A DNA stretch of 64,000 bases from Nitrosarchaeum sp. (GCA_021414105.1 JAIOPB010000038.1:1-64000); one strand, 5' to 3'; positions 35,319 to 45,078 are shown, numbered from the stretch's first letter. Notes: generated from the letters alone by a model not told the origin. Translations and numbers: made by a program.

Positions 35319-37781
35319 ATGAAATTATTGCTAGTATTCATACTAGCTCTCACAGTAGTATCTTTAATCCATAATGATTCATTTGCAGAAAAGAGTACAT
35401 TTTTTGATTCTGTAAAGTTTATCCAGTATTTGGATGAAAATACAGCATTAGAAGAAGTAAGAAATGGCAATTTAGATATTTATTATTATAGAATTTCCTC
35501 AGATAGATTAGAAAATCAGAAATCACGAGAGGGATTAGAGGTGTTTGATTCAACTGGAGGGTCTTACAGCATACTAGTAAATCCAGCAGAATCAAATGAA
35601 TTCAATCCATTTTCAATTAAAGATATCAGATTTGCATTAAACTATCTGATAGATAGAAAATTGATTGTCAATGAATTGATGGGCGGATATGGCGCACCTA
35701 TGATCTCTTACTATAGTCCTTCAGACCCAGAATACCTTACCATAATAGAACAGTTAGAGACATTCAATTTCAGATATAATCCAATATTGGCAGAGGAGAT
35801 GATTTCAAATGCACTGCAAGAAAAAGGTGCAACAAAATCAAATGACAAATGGGAAATTAATCACAAGCCAATTGAAATTACAATTTTTATCAGAAGTGAT
35901 GATCCGGTAAGAAAATCAATTGGGGAGATTTTATCTTCCGAATTAGAAAGTATAGGGTTTATAGTAAAAAAAGACTATGGAGATTTGAACAAGGCTTTTG
36001 TTGTTGTGCATGGTTCAGACCCAGCAGAAATGAAATGGAATTTGTATACAGAGGGTTGGGGAAGGTCTGCATTTGTAAGATATGATTCAATAGGATTATC
36101 TCAAATGTATTCTCCATGGTTTTCAAATATGCCTGGATTCAATAATCCTTCATATTGGAATTACAAAAATGAGTACTTGGATACTATAACTCAAAAAATT
36201 TACACTGGTGATTTTCAGTCAGAAGATGAAAGAGCAGATTTGATTCAAGATGCAATTGCAGAAGGTATTGATCAATCAGTTAGAATTTTTCTAGCAAGTA
36301 AAATTGATCAGTATGTAGCAAATGAGAAAATGGAGGGAATAATTAATGATTTGGGAGCTGGAGTTCCAAGTAGATTCACACCAATTAATGCCAGAGGTGA
36401 AGATAAAGAATTAGTTATCGGCGTTAAGCAAATCTACCAAGGAGCATGGAATCCAGTAATGGGATTAGGTGACACATACAGTAGACAAATTTGGGGGATA
36501 ATTTCAGATCCTATTACTTTCAAACATCCATTCACAGGAAAAACATTTCCAGTCAGAGCAGATTGGGATGTAGAGACAGCAGGACCAAATGGGAAATTAA
36601 ATGTGCCAGATGATGCAATAATGTGGAATCCGGAGAAACAACAGTGGGCAAAAGTATCCTCTGGAACTCAAGCAACAAGTAAAGTCAGATTTGATTTTAA
36701 ATTTAGTAATTGGCATAATGGTCAAAAAATGGATATGAATGATATTTTACATTCATTATATTTTACAATGGAGTGGGGAACACAAACAGATGAAAATGAC
36801 AAGACATTTGATGTGGAATTCACACCAATGGCCTCACAAGCGGTTCAAACTATAATTGGAATCAAGCCTGTTGATGAGGACACAATTGATGTTTATGTGA
36901 ATTATTGGCATTTTGATGAAGGTGAGATTGCAGATTGGGCAGCATTATGGAGCTCAATGCCATGGGAAATTTCAGCTGCGATGGAACAAGCTGTAATAGA
37001 TGGAAAAACATCATTTTCCAGATCCGGTGCAACCAATAAAAACGTCAGTTGGATTTCTTTAATAATTCCAAATGATGCTCAAATGATTCAAAGCTATTTG
37101 AATGATTTTAGTGAAAAGAAATACATTCCAAAATCACTAGAGTCATTTGAAACAGATTTTAATTATTTTGATAGTAGGTATACCGCATCATCAGAATGGG
37201 TTAAAGTAAACAATCACGCAGTGATTAGCAATGGGCCATTTTACCTTAGTACGTATTCACCAGAATCAAGGAGTATCACTGTTAATGCTTTTGATGATGA
37301 AACGTATCCTTTCAAGTTAGGGTACTGGTCAGAATTTGAAAAAACAGAATTTCCAAAAATAACAAATGTGGATTCACCAGATATCATTCAAAAAGGAGCT
37401 GAATTAGAGATAAACATAGAAACATCACATGCAAATTCAATTCTTTATTTTCTGACAGATAGTAACGGAAATTCAACATTATCAGAACTAATTAGCGTAG
37501 ACAAAAACTCCACCAGTATCAAGATTCCAGGCGAAAAAACAGAGAAGATGGATACAGGAGCAAAAGATCTAAAAATATTTGCCATTTCTGATTCAGTACT
37601 AAAACCAGATTACTATTCTACAAGTTTCTTGGTAGTGAAAAATAAAGGGATACTACCGGAGATAAATCAAAACGATATAGAATTTAATGAAAATAATTCT
37701 TTTGAATGGATATGGTTAATTGTACCCATAACAATCATTGTGGCAACTGCAATATACATTAAGAAAAGAAAACATAGTTAA
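35319..37781 (+). CDS. ABC-type solute-binding protein, family 5 (peptide/nickel class), membrane anchored
   Basis: This 820-residue protein has a signal peptide (LLLVFILALTVVSLIHNDSF then AEK), a family 5 solute-binding domain over about residues 30-660 and a C-terminal transmembrane helix (WIWLIVPITIIVATAIYI) with a basic tail. Between about 675 and 780 lies a beta-sandwich-like segment. DIRFALNYLIDRKLIVNELM near 100 and FKFSNWHNGQKMDMNDILHS near 465 are typical. At 820 residues it is longer than usual (about 500-600), with a second substrate-domain-like start (LVIGVKQIYQGAWNPVMG) near 365. No permease is adjacent; the nearest ATPase of this class is at 4067. Confidence 0.82.
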   Translation: MKLLLVFILALTVVSLIHNDSFAEKSTFFDSVKFIQYLDENTALEEVRNGNLDIYYYRISSDRLENQKSREGLEVFDSTGGSYSILVNPAESNEFNPFSIKDIRFALNYLIDRKLIVNELMGGYGAPMISYYSPSDPEYLTIIEQLETFNFRYNPILAEEMISNALQEKGATKSNDKWEINHKPIEITIFIRSDDPVRKSIGEILSSELESIGFIVKKDYGDLNKAFVVVHGSDPAEMKWNLYTEGWGRSAFVRYDSIGLSQMYSPWFSNMPGFNNPSYWNYKNEYLDTITQKIYTGDFQSEDERADLIQDAIAEGIDQSVRIFLASKIDQYVANEKMEGIINDLGAGVPSRFTPINARGEDKELVIGVKQIYQGAWNPVMGLGDTYSRQIWGIISDPITFKHPFTGKTFPVRADWDVETAGPNGKLNVPDDAIMWNPEKQQWAKVSSGTQATSKVRFDFKFSNWHNGQKMDMNDILHSLYFTMEWGTQTDENDKTFDVEFTPMASQAVQTIIGIKPVDEDTIDVYVNYWHFDEGEIADWAALWSSMPWEISAAMEQAVIDGKTSFSRSGATNKNVSWISLIIPNDAQMIQSYLNDFSEKKYIPKSLESFETDFNYFDSRYTASSEWVKVNNHAVISNGPFYLSTYSPESRSITVNAFDDETYPFKLGYWSEFEKTEFPKITNVDSPDIIQKGAELEINIETSHANSILYFLTDSNGNSTLSELISVDKNSTSIKIPGEKTEKMDTGAKDLKIFAISDSVLKPDYYSTSFLVVKNKGILPEINQNDIEFNENNSFEWIWLIVPITIIVATAIYIKKRKHS

Positions 37782-37784
37782 TTA

Positions 37785-38279
37785 TTAATCAGATATACCA
37801 TATTCTTTTAGAATGACATCAATTTGATCTTCAGATTCTAATTTAGAGTATTCATTCAAAAGATTTTGGTTTAATTCGTAAAAAGTATGCCCCCACTTGA
37901 ATTTATCAAGTATTGCAAGGGCCTCATCTCTAAAACCTAAAATAAATAATGAGGCAGATAGTGCTTCAGCAGTAGTAAGTTTATTGAATTTTGCATAATT
38001 AACAGGATTGCCAGCAAGCAGTGGCGGTAATTTTCTTTTGATGCCACTAAATTTTTTTGAAAATGCCTGATCAGCAAGAGTCCAAGAACAATCAATTCCA
38101 ACTATTGAATTTATCAAGGATTTGTCTTTAGGTAAAAGGGTTTTTTCAGAAAAAGGATCTAAAACTAATCCTTTATTTCCTATTTTTTTGATATTTTTAG
38201 CAATTCCAAATTTAACCATTTTTGCTGCGGTGCATTTTTTTGGATCATCCTGATAAAACATCAAAACCTGAAGATTCAT
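37785..38279 (-). CDS. tsr3: rRNA aminocarboxypropyltransferase Tsr3 (DUF367)
   Basis: Tsr3 transfers the aminocarboxypropyl group of SAM to a hypermodified pseudouridine in small-subunit rRNA, late in ribosome assembly. The 164-residue product has the family blocks FYQDDPKKCTAAKM at the N-terminus, GIDCSWTLADQAF near residue 62, RKLPPLLAGNPVNYAKFNKLTT-like region (LPPLLAGNPVNYAKF) near 83 and TAEALSASLFILGF near 102. It ends 4 bp after the convergent solute-binding gene. Confidence 0.92.
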   Translation of the reverse strand: MNLQVLMFYQDDPKKCTAAKMVKFGIAKNIKKIGNKGLVLDPFSEKTLLPKDKSLINSIVGIDCSWTLADQAFSKKFSGIKRKLPPLLAGNPVNYAKFNKLTTAEALSASLFILGFRDEALAILDKFKWGHTFYELNQNLLNEYSKLESEDQIDVILKEYGISD

Positions 38280-38310
38280 GAATTATATATGAAATGATAG
38301 TATTTTGAAC

Positions 38311-41300
38311 TTACTCTAGTATCTTGTAGTTAATTTTGTAATAGAATCTAGATGCTTGATCATCTTTGATTACATCTACATTCCAAGTTACATTAGGCAG
38401 AAAGTCTGCAGATGACTCTGGAAGGATGTCAAATTTCTCCAAATACACATCGGGACCACTATATCTAATTTTTAGATTAACTCCATCTACTGAAACAGAT
38501 TCATAGATTTGTCCTGGTTTTTTAGTAGAATCTTTTACAAGACAATTTTCCTCAGGACCAATAATGCAAACTCCGGATTCAGAAGAAATTCTGAGATTAA
38601 CATCAGACTGATCAGCTTTTGCAGTAAGTAATGAACCAGAAAGTACACGTGGCAATACCTGATTATCATCTATGGTTTTTTCATTTGTGATAATGGATGT
38701 TTTATTTTCCAAAATTCTATTGACTTTCTCAATTATAGTTAAAGGCGATTTTTCAGATTCTAAGATAATAGGTTTTTCTACAACATCAAACATCAAAGAT
38801 TTTGTTTCAAAGCCAGCATCCACGGTAATTTCGTATGAGCCCAAACTTGAGGGGGAATCAGATATCTGAATTTGGTGTGAAAATGAACCGGAAGAACTAG
38901 GCCTAATAGTAGTAACAGGACCTAAGTGTTTACCACAGTAAAATGAACCACATGTTATTTCACCATCTATTTTCTGAATTACACTGACATCAAATTGTTC
39001 AAGATAAATTAACTTGTTGGGTTTACCAGATATAGTTACCAGATCACCAGGATAATATTCAGATTTATCAGTAGCAAGCAAAAGAGATAATTGTTCATCA
39101 GAACCAAAAGAGAAATCATTTGCAATAGTAAATGTAGATTCAGCTTGTTTGCCTGAATGTAATGCTTTTACTTTGTATTCACCTTCGCTGAAAACAGTTA
39201 TTGGTAATTCAAATAAGCTCTGGAAATTTCCACCTTGATCAGGATAAACAGATGCTTGGTGGATTTGTTTGAATGGGAATTTACCATCAAATACAAGTAT
39301 TGTGATTCTTTCTGGAATTACCAATCCTTCAGAACCTTGTTCTCTTTTAATGATATTTCCAATCACCTTTAATTTTTCTCCAGCTTTGTACAGAGATTTA
39401 TCAGTTGAGACATACAATGGAATCAAAGATAAAGAATCATTTTCAGGATCAGAAGAAACTTTGAAGAAAACATCCTTGCCATGAGAAGAAGCGGAGACAT
39501 GGATTTTGTAAATTCCATAATTGGTTTTAGAAACGGAACGGTCATCTAGTTTTATAGTCAGAGGTTTTTCAGCAATAGGGGCAACCCAAGACCAAGAAAA
39601 TCGTTGGGTATCAACAGTAGCACCGGAATTTATTGTACTGCCATCAGGTTTTGTAAGAGAAATACTTACAGAGTTATCACCAGTTGGAGGAAGTAATCCA
39701 GTCAAAAGAACAGTTTCGCCTAAACCATAAACTTGCTTATCCAAAGTAAGTAATGCACCATCACTTAATTTCAAAGGATCTACAATTCCAACAGTTGTGG
39801 TTTGTATCAGTCCACGATATTCTGCTTTTATTTTATAAGATCCTTCAGTAAATGCACCTGGAATTATACTTGTTTGAACTGAGAATTTCCCAGAAGGTTC
39901 AGGAATTGCAGTAAGTTCGTATGCAACAATTAGCCCATTGCTCTCTCGGGTTTTAGCGCCGCCCACTTTATTCACACCAGTGATCTCTAGCGGACTACCA
40001 TCTTCGTGAGATATTGAAATCTTTACTGATGCTGTTTGAAAGCTTGAACTAGTAGCAGGATTTGTGATAAAACCAGTAACTGTCATGACGTCACCTAAAT
40101 CATAAATCACTTTATCTGTTGAAAGTGAGAGAGGATCAGCATTTGCAACGTATTCGCTAGTATTTGTGACTGCATGAATTGTTTTTGATGCAGACCCAAT
40201 CTCTTTTGAAACAGAGATTCGGTAATCACCCAATCGGATATCATTATCAGGTATTTTGAAAGAATACGTAAAAGAACCATCACCAGATATTTTTATTATA
40301 TCTGAAATTTTAAATCCAGAATTGCCACCACCTAGTGCACTTGTAGCAAGTGCAGCATTTTTGGTCTGAATAATTTCTAAATCCATAAAGCCTACCCACG
40401 CGTTGTTTAATCTGCCTGTAATTACAACAGTTTCGCCTAAACCATATGCTTCTTTATCAGTCCACAAAGATACTGCCTTTTCTTCTTTGATATCTTGGAT
40501 GACTTCAAAAGATGTAAGTGTGGATTTATCAAAATATTCACCAATTATCTGATATTTTCCATAAGCAGGATTCACAGTAGTAAGAAACACATTTGTAGAG
40601 AATTTTCCATTTGTAGGATACAAACTACCTGTAAAAATTACTTTCCCACTTGGATTCTTTATAGTAAATTTCAAGCCTTCAAATGGGATTACTTTGGTAG
40701 TAATGCCTGTCATAGACAAAGTATCTCCAGGAAGATATTGAGATTTATCAGTAGCAATACTAAGAGTACCATCTTCTTCAATAGCATCAATAACAATTTC
40801 ATCACCTACAGAGAAACTGGTTTGAGATGTGGTACCACCATAACTAACTGAAACAGAGTAAACGCCTGTGTTAATTCCAAGAACTTGCTGGAGATTCAAG
40901 GTTGTCTTATAATTCAAATTAAGATCAGGATAAAGTGAAATTGTTTTATCATAGTTAGGACCAGATATTGTTACAAGTATTTCATCAGCATGAAAATATG
41001 GTTTTACAAGGAATATTTGTTTTGAGACATTTCCTTGAATAGTAGCTGTTTCACCAAACAAGTATGAAGATTTATTTGATGATATAGATACTGAAACACC
41101 TTCTTTGTTTTCTGCAACAATTAACTTTCCATTGGAAGATCCAGCTGTAGAAATTACAAATTTCCAATCATCCGTATTATCCAAGTCATATCCGTCAGAT
41201 GTTCTTTGCCAAGATGAGAAATCATTTTTCATGTCAGATAATAAAGGAGTCTTATCTACAATCATACTATTCTTGTCTTTTAGTTCAACGGATTCGTTAG

Positions 41301-41607
41301 TATCAGCAAACCATAATTTTTGATATGAAAATGTCAAAAATTTTCCAGGTTCAATAAAAGTGCCAGCAGGAATGATCAATGTTTTTTTCAATATGGTAGT
41401 TGATGCAATTTGCCAACCGCCGATATCAACTTTAGAACTTGTAGGATTATAGAGTTCAACCCATTCTGTGATAGATTTGGCATCATCACCTGGCGGATTA
41501 ATATCAATTTCATTAATTACAACATGATCAGGAGTAGATTGGGCATTTGCTGTAATAACTAGCCCACCAAGTAACAAAATAGAAAATAAAATAAGGATAT
41601 TCTTCAT
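38311..41607 (-). CDS. Giant secreted protein: lamin-tail domain plus seven beta-sandwich repeats
   Basis: This is a 1098-residue exported protein with a signal peptide (ILILFSILLLGGLVITANA). Residues 27-150 form a lamin-tail domain (VVINEIDINPPGDD, EWVELYNPTSS and DIGGWQI). Then come seven repeats of about 110-125 residues, each opening with a variant of TDKxxYxxGExxxxTG: near 170, 285, 385, 505, 635, 750 and 870. They resemble the MG/Ig-like sandwiches of surface adhesins. There is no C-terminal anchor or PEFG sorting signal; the end is a cysteine-containing domain (VCIIGPEENCLV). Likely cell-surface or extracellular, perhaps adhesive. Confidence 0.8.
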   Translation of the reverse strand: MKNILILFSILLLGGLVITANAQSTPDHVVINEIDINPPGDDAKSITEWVELYNPTSSKVDIGGWQIASTTILKKTLIIPAGTFIEPGKFLTFSYQKLWFADTNESVELKDKNSMIVDKTPLLSDMKNDFSSWQRTSDGYDLDNTDDWKFVISTAGSSNGKLIVAENKEGVSVSISSNKSSYLFGETATIQGNVSKQIFLVKPYFHADEILVTISGPNYDKTISLYPDLNLNYKTTLNLQQVLGINTGVYSVSVSYGGTTSQTSFSVGDEIVIDAIEEDGTLSIATDKSQYLPGDTLSMTGITTKVIPFEGLKFTIKNPSGKVIFTGSLYPTNGKFSTNVFLTTVNPAYGKYQIIGEYFDKSTLTSFEVIQDIKEEKAVSLWTDKEAYGLGETVVITGRLNNAWVGFMDLEIIQTKNAALATSALGGGNSGFKISDIIKISGDGSFTYSFKIPDNDIRLGDYRISVSKEIGSASKTIHAVTNTSEYVANADPLSLSTDKVIYDLGDVMTVTGFITNPATSSSFQTASVKISISHEDGSPLEITGVNKVGGAKTRESNGLIVAYELTAIPEPSGKFSVQTSIIPGAFTEGSYKIKAEYRGLIQTTTVGIVDPLKLSDGALLTLDKQVYGLGETVLLTGLLPPTGDNSVSISLTKPDGSTINSGATVDTQRFSWSWVAPIAEKPLTIKLDDRSVSKTNYGIYKIHVSASSHGKDVFFKVSSDPENDSLSLIPLYVSTDKSLYKAGEKLKVIGNIIKREQGSEGLVIPERITILVFDGKFPFKQIHQASVYPDQGGNFQSLFELPITVFSEGEYKVKALHSGKQAESTFTIANDFSFGSDEQLSLLLATDKSEYYPGDLVTISGKPNKLIYLEQFDVSVIQKIDGEITCGSFYCGKHLGPVTTIRPSSSGSFSHQIQISDSPSSLGSYEITVDAGFETKSLMFDVVEKPIILESEKSPLTIIEKVNRILENKTSIITNEKTIDDNQVLPRVLSGSLLTAKADQSDVNLRISSESGVCIIGPEENCLVKDSTKKPGQIYESVSVDGVNLKIRYSGPDVYLEKFDILPESSADFLPNVTWNVDVIKDDQASRFYYKINYKILE

Positions 41608-41870
41608 TGTGTTTTCCTATATTGAATGCCTGAAAGCCTCATTTTAGAATGGAATTGAGGAAAAGTTGAGCTAGTTGTGAAAGTTGACCTCAGTTGTAGG
41701 ACTTTGTGGGTCATTTTTGTACAAAATTTATAGATTTTATAATATTTAGGATCTGCGTATGAATAATTTGTAGGCAGTATCTAGATGTTAAAATTTCAAA
41801 ACCACTAAAAAGTCGGATTTTTCGTAGAGCATACAATCAGATACCTTATTCTTAGTATTTGGTTTTGAGA

Positions 41871-42164
41871 TTATGCAGGAACAGATAACTTTCGCATATA
41901 GTCATAATGTATTCTCAAAAAATCCATGATCTTTCTATCTTCATTTTTGTCAATGGGAGCCCCATTTGCAAGTATGCTCAGATATTTTAAATCCAAATCT
42001 AAACGATGGAGAGATGTTTTAATTCCCCCTTCGTATCCTGTTCTCAAATATTCTATGATTTTATCTTCTGTCTGTACAATCTCTGTTTCCAGATTCTTAA
42101 TGTCCTCATGGACACTTCGTCTCATTAGTTCTCTGAGTACATATTGAAAAATAATCTTATTCAT
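41871..42164 (-). CDS. Small helical protein of unknown function
   Basis: This is a 97-residue mostly helical charged protein (EDIKNLETEIVQTEDKIIEY and DRKIMDFLRIHYDYMRKL) with no recognised domain. It is transcribed alone near the divergent tfb gene on the same strand. The 263-bp spacer upstream to the surface-protein start holds no supportable gene. Confidence 0.5.
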   Translation of the reverse strand: MNKIIFQYVLRELMRRSVHEDIKNLETEIVQTEDKIIEYLRTGYEGGIKTSLHRLDLDLKYLSILANGAPIDKNEDRKIMDFLRIHYDYMRKLSVPA

Positions 42165-42357
42165 ATAATTTCTTTAAATGTGTTAAAAATAATTCAAATT
42201 TTTGAACAAAATAAAAGAAACCCAATATTTTCTTTTTTTATAAAATCAAAACTCCAATTGTCATTCCAGATTTGCTAAAATAATTTTGTATTTGTCTATT
42301 TCATAATATTTCTATGAAAATAATATTTTACAGGATCAATAATTACGATAACTAGGA

Positions 42358-43248
42358 TTAAGATAATTCAATGTATTTTTTATAATCTTGTAATCTATTA
42401 CGAATAGTTACGCTGGTTATTCCAGAAATTTTGGTAATCTCATGTTGGGAGAGATTGATGTTAGTTTTGATACCTGCCATATAGATTACAGTGGCAGCTA
42501 CTGCATTGGGGTTTTTTCCTGCAGTTAGTTCTTTTTCTTTTAGAATATCAAAAATTTTTATGGCTTCTCGTTTAGTGATTTCAGGTATTTGTAAATTATT
42601 TGCAAATTTTATGATGCAGTTGATTGGATCTGTTACAGGAACAATAAGTCTTAGATTTTGAAACAATATTCTATAGGCTTTTGCAATTAATTTTCGTTTT
42701 TCTTGAAGGTGATTTGAAATGTCGATAATAGTTCGGGTAGTCTCCATGTCTCTGCATGCAGCATACACACATGCTCCTACTATAGATTTGACAGTTCTGC
42801 CACGTACTAGCTGTGCCTTTGCAGCTTTTCTGTATAGATATGCGGCTCTATCAATTACGGCATCAGAAAGACCTAGTTTTTCTTTGAGTTTTACCATTTC
42901 ATATAATGCAATTCTTAGATTTTTCTCCGAAGAGGTTTTTGCTTGACTTCTAGAATCCCACATTCTCATTCTTTTCATGGATTGTTTCATTTCGTAACCC
43001 AGTGGTTTTCCAACAAAGTCCCGATTGTATTTTCCAATAATTGTTGATAACCCCATATCATGCATTGTTAATGATGTTGGCGCATGTTGATCTTGTGTAA
43101 ATGATCTCTCTTCTTTTCTTGTATCTGTAATATTTTCTTGTAAAATTCTTCCGCAACTCTGACAGATAATTTCGCCTGTTTCAAAATCAGTAATTACAAT
43201 ACTCGCACTACATGGAAGAACTTTGTTTGTGATAAGTTTTTGAACCAT
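42358..43248 (-). CDS. Divergent transcription factor B paralogue with incomplete zinc ribbon
   Basis: This 296-residue TFB-family protein has both cyclin-like repeats (SDAVIDRAAYLYRKAAKAQL near 122 and TKREAIKIFDILKEKELTAG near 230) and the final HTH (ITKISGITSVTIRNRLQDYK). The N-terminal ribbon keeps IICQSCGR but the first knuckle has a single Cys (VLPCSAS), so one of four zinc ligands is Val. Aligned to the TFB at 29959, the missing residue is the first Cys. The B-reader region (RSFTQDQHAPTSL) is also altered. This factor probably serves a special promoter class or replaces TFB under stress. Confidence 0.88.
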   Translation of the reverse strand: MVQKLITNKVLPCSASIVITDFETGEIICQSCGRILQENITDTRKEERSFTQDQHAPTSLTMHDMGLSTIIGKYNRDFVGKPLGYEMKQSMKRMRMWDSRSQAKTSSEKNLRIALYEMVKLKEKLGLSDAVIDRAAYLYRKAAKAQLVRGRTVKSIVGACVYAACRDMETTRTIIDISNHLQEKRKLIAKAYRILFQNLRLIVPVTDPINCIIKFANNLQIPEITKREAIKIFDILKEKELTAGKNPNAVAATVIYMAGIKTNINLSQHEITKISGITSVTIRNRLQDYKKYIELS

Positions 43249-43286
43249 AAAAGATAATCATTCCCGATCCCAAAATATTCTAAAAT

Positions 43287-43643
43287 TTAAAATGTTAACC
43301 CCTCTTTCATCATTAGAGATAAATCATTTCTTAGCGGATCATAACTAAGTGCAAAATTTAGATTATCCAAAAGTGAATCTATCAATGCACACTTATTTTT
43401 TGCATATTGATAATACCTATCAAATGCCATGTCAAATGAATTACATTTTCCAAATTGACTCCAAAAATCATCACGTATCACGACATATTCTTGCAAAAAT
43501 TGGCGTACAGGTACTTCAACAACTGGTGCCATGTTGTAGCGCAAAAGTTTGACTAGTATTGTCTCAAATTCCCTGTCTAGGTTTGCGTCATAGATTTGTT
43601 GATAAATACTTGTCATATTTTCAAGTAAATACCATAACTTCAT
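43287..43643 (-). CDS. Protein of unknown function upstream of the TFB paralogue
   Basis: This 118-residue, mainly helical soluble protein with aromatic-rich segments (EYVVIRDDFWSQFGK and MAFDRYYQYAKNKC) matches no domain known to me. ATG at codon 10 (43616) is an alternative start. It ends 39 bp before the TFB paralogue start on the same strand, so the two may be cotranscribed. Confidence 0.5.
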   Translation of the reverse strand: MKLWYLLENMTSIYQQIYDANLDREFETILVKLLRYNMAPVVEVPVRQFLQEYVVIRDDFWSQFGKCNSFDMAFDRYYQYAKNKCALIDSLLDNLNFALSYDPLRNDLSLMMKEGLTF

Positions 43644-43834
43644 CTTTGGCTAGTTTTTCTCTAAATTTTTCTTTGTCTCTTTGTTTTTTATCTTTCATGA
43701 CATAATATGGTAACAATGGAATTTATTGTAGATTGTAGAAAATATGAACAAATATGTGATAAAAATTGAAAATAATGAACATTTTTTAAGATTTTTGAAT
43801 TTAAATTATAATATCATGGTTTCGTACATGGGAC

Positions 43835-43987
43835 ATGCATGATGTTATAAAATGTGGGCATCTTGATCTTTATACTGATTGTAATCAATGCCACAGCCCA
43901 TTACCATATTGCCATTGTAAGTGTCATTATTGTGGAAAACGAGATGATTGTGAATGTGCATTGTTTGATGCAGTTACAGGAGGTTAA
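43835..43987 (+). CDS. 50-residue cysteine-rich mini-protein (family member A)
   Basis: This ATG frame of 50 codons has nine Cys and four His. From residue 16 the spacing is CxxC-x6-CxCxCxxC, then GKRDDCEC. The protein at 45333 has exactly the same spacing (GKREDCKC), so the two are paralogues; the opening CxxC-x6-CxC also occurs in aIF1 and in the protein at 45079. Strong selection on cysteine spacing in two copies rules out a chance frame. It could bind one or two Zn/Cu/Fe ions. A ribosome-binding AGGAGGT lies at its 3' end ahead of the next small gene. Confidence 0.75.
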   Translation: MHDVIKCGHLDLYTDCNQCHSPLPYCHCKCHYCGKRDDCECALFDAVTGG

Positions 43988-43994
43988 ATGAAAT

Positions 43995-44153
43995 TTGAAT
44001 ATTTATGATACTAAAACAATTAGATGTGCAATTTGTCAAAAGGCAATAGGAGAAGTAGATTTTGATGCGGAAATAATTCGCCCAAAATGTGGGCAGTGCT
44101 CAAATCCAATTCCTGACACTAGAGATAAAATGCCTTACTTGATTTACAACTAG
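43995..44153 (+). CDS. 52-residue zinc-ribbon protein
   Basis: This TTG-initiated frame has a classic four-cysteine ribbon: IRCAICQKAIGE near residue 9 and RPKCGQCSNPI near 30, then a short basic tail. A strong AGGAGGT lies 10 bp upstream, inside the end of the preceding cysteine-rich gene, so the two are likely translated from one message. Function unknown. Confidence 0.6.
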   Translation: MNIYDTKTIRCAICQKAIGEVDFDAEIIRPKCGQCSNPIPDTRDKMPYLIYN

Positions 44154-44180
44154 ATTTTTAGCACATTAAACTTAACAAAA

Positions 44181-44711
44181 TCATTTGCTAAAACCTTGAT
44201 TCCCAACCACATTTAACGTGATTGTGGATTTTATATTTGCAATCTTTCGAATCTTTTTGCTAATAATATTTGAAATGTCATTATATGTTGGTGCAACAAG
44301 TGTACAAATAATCTCAAAAGAACCAATCAGATTATCAGCTTCCACCACTTCAGTTATTTTTTCTAGTTCTTGTAAGATTACGGATTCTTGTGATCTGTTA
44401 CAATGAATTATGACAAAAGCTTGCGCCATGTATTTTTCTAAAACCTCTTTTTCACTTTTAGTTGTTTTTCTAAAACTTTCTTTTTCATTTACCAGTAATG
44501 TCAATGTGGAATAAATTTTTTGAATTTTTCTAATCCCATCGGAAATATCATGTTGAATTTTTCCCTCATCATTTGACTCTAGTTTTGTTATAATGTCATA
44601 GGAGCCAAATGTACCATGTGCCTCCTTTACACTTTTAATTTTATTTAGATTTGATATGACAGATGTTTCAGATCCAGATTCATTAGATATTAGAACAAAA
44701 GCTTTAGGCAT
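44181..44711 (-). CDS. Tandem stand-alone Lrp/AsnC ligand-binding (RAM) domains
   Basis: This protein of about 176 residues comprises two RAM domains without a DNA-binding HTH: one from AFVLISNESGSE to STLTLLV and one from AQAFVIIHCNRSQE to STITLNVV. The motifs GTFGSYDIITKLE and NLIGSFEIICTL are the glycine turn and strand typical of RAM effector domains. An upstream ATG at 44732 would add seven residues and overlap the previous gene by 17 bp; ATG 44711 is preferred. Such proteins may sense amino acids and form hetero-oligomers with full Lrp regulators. It follows a single-domain homologue by 4 bp. Confidence 0.8.
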   Translation of the reverse strand: MPKAFVLISNESGSETSVISNLNKIKSVKEAHGTFGSYDIITKLESNDEGKIQHDISDGIRKIQKIYSTLTLLVNEKESFRKTTKSEKEVLEKYMAQAFVIIHCNRSQESVILQELEKITEVVEADNLIGSFEIICTLVAPTYNDISNIISKKIRKIANIKSTITLNVVGNQGFSK

Positions 44712-44715
44712 ATCC

Positions 44716-44955
44716 TTAGTTTTGTCCTTCAATTCCCATAAGAGTAAGAGTGGATCTAATGTATTCTATTTTTCGTATACTCCAAATGATGATCTCTCGT
44801 AGTTTCTCTTTTTCAGCGTGTTCAATTTTTGCAATTATATCGTATGCACCAAATGTCCCATGCACTTCCTTAACTGAATCTAGATGCTTTAGACTTTCAA
44901 TTATTGTCTCTTCTTTTCCCAATTCACAGTTAATCAAAACATAAGCTGTTGCCAT
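44716..44955 (-). CDS. Single stand-alone Lrp/AsnC ligand-binding (RAM) domain protein
   Basis: This 79-residue protein has one RAM domain, beginning MATAYVLINCELGKEETIIE, with GTFGAYDIIAKIEHAEKE in the middle and STLTLMGIEG at the end. An in-frame ATG five codons upstream is less likely. It forms a two-gene unit with the tandem-domain homologue. Absence of an HTH means it must act through partners or as a metabolite-binding switch. Confidence 0.82.
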   Translation of the reverse strand: MATAYVLINCELGKEETIIESLKHLDSVKEVHGTFGAYDIIAKIEHAEKEKLREIIIWSIRKIEYIRSTLTLMGIEGQN

Positions 44956-45078
44956 GTTATTACATATCACCAGATCATTATTTAATATGAATGATAAATT
45001 TATAAATATTTGTTTGATTTTATTTGGTATAATTAAATATATTTATACATATTAAGTAAACTACTTTATTATTGTGTA

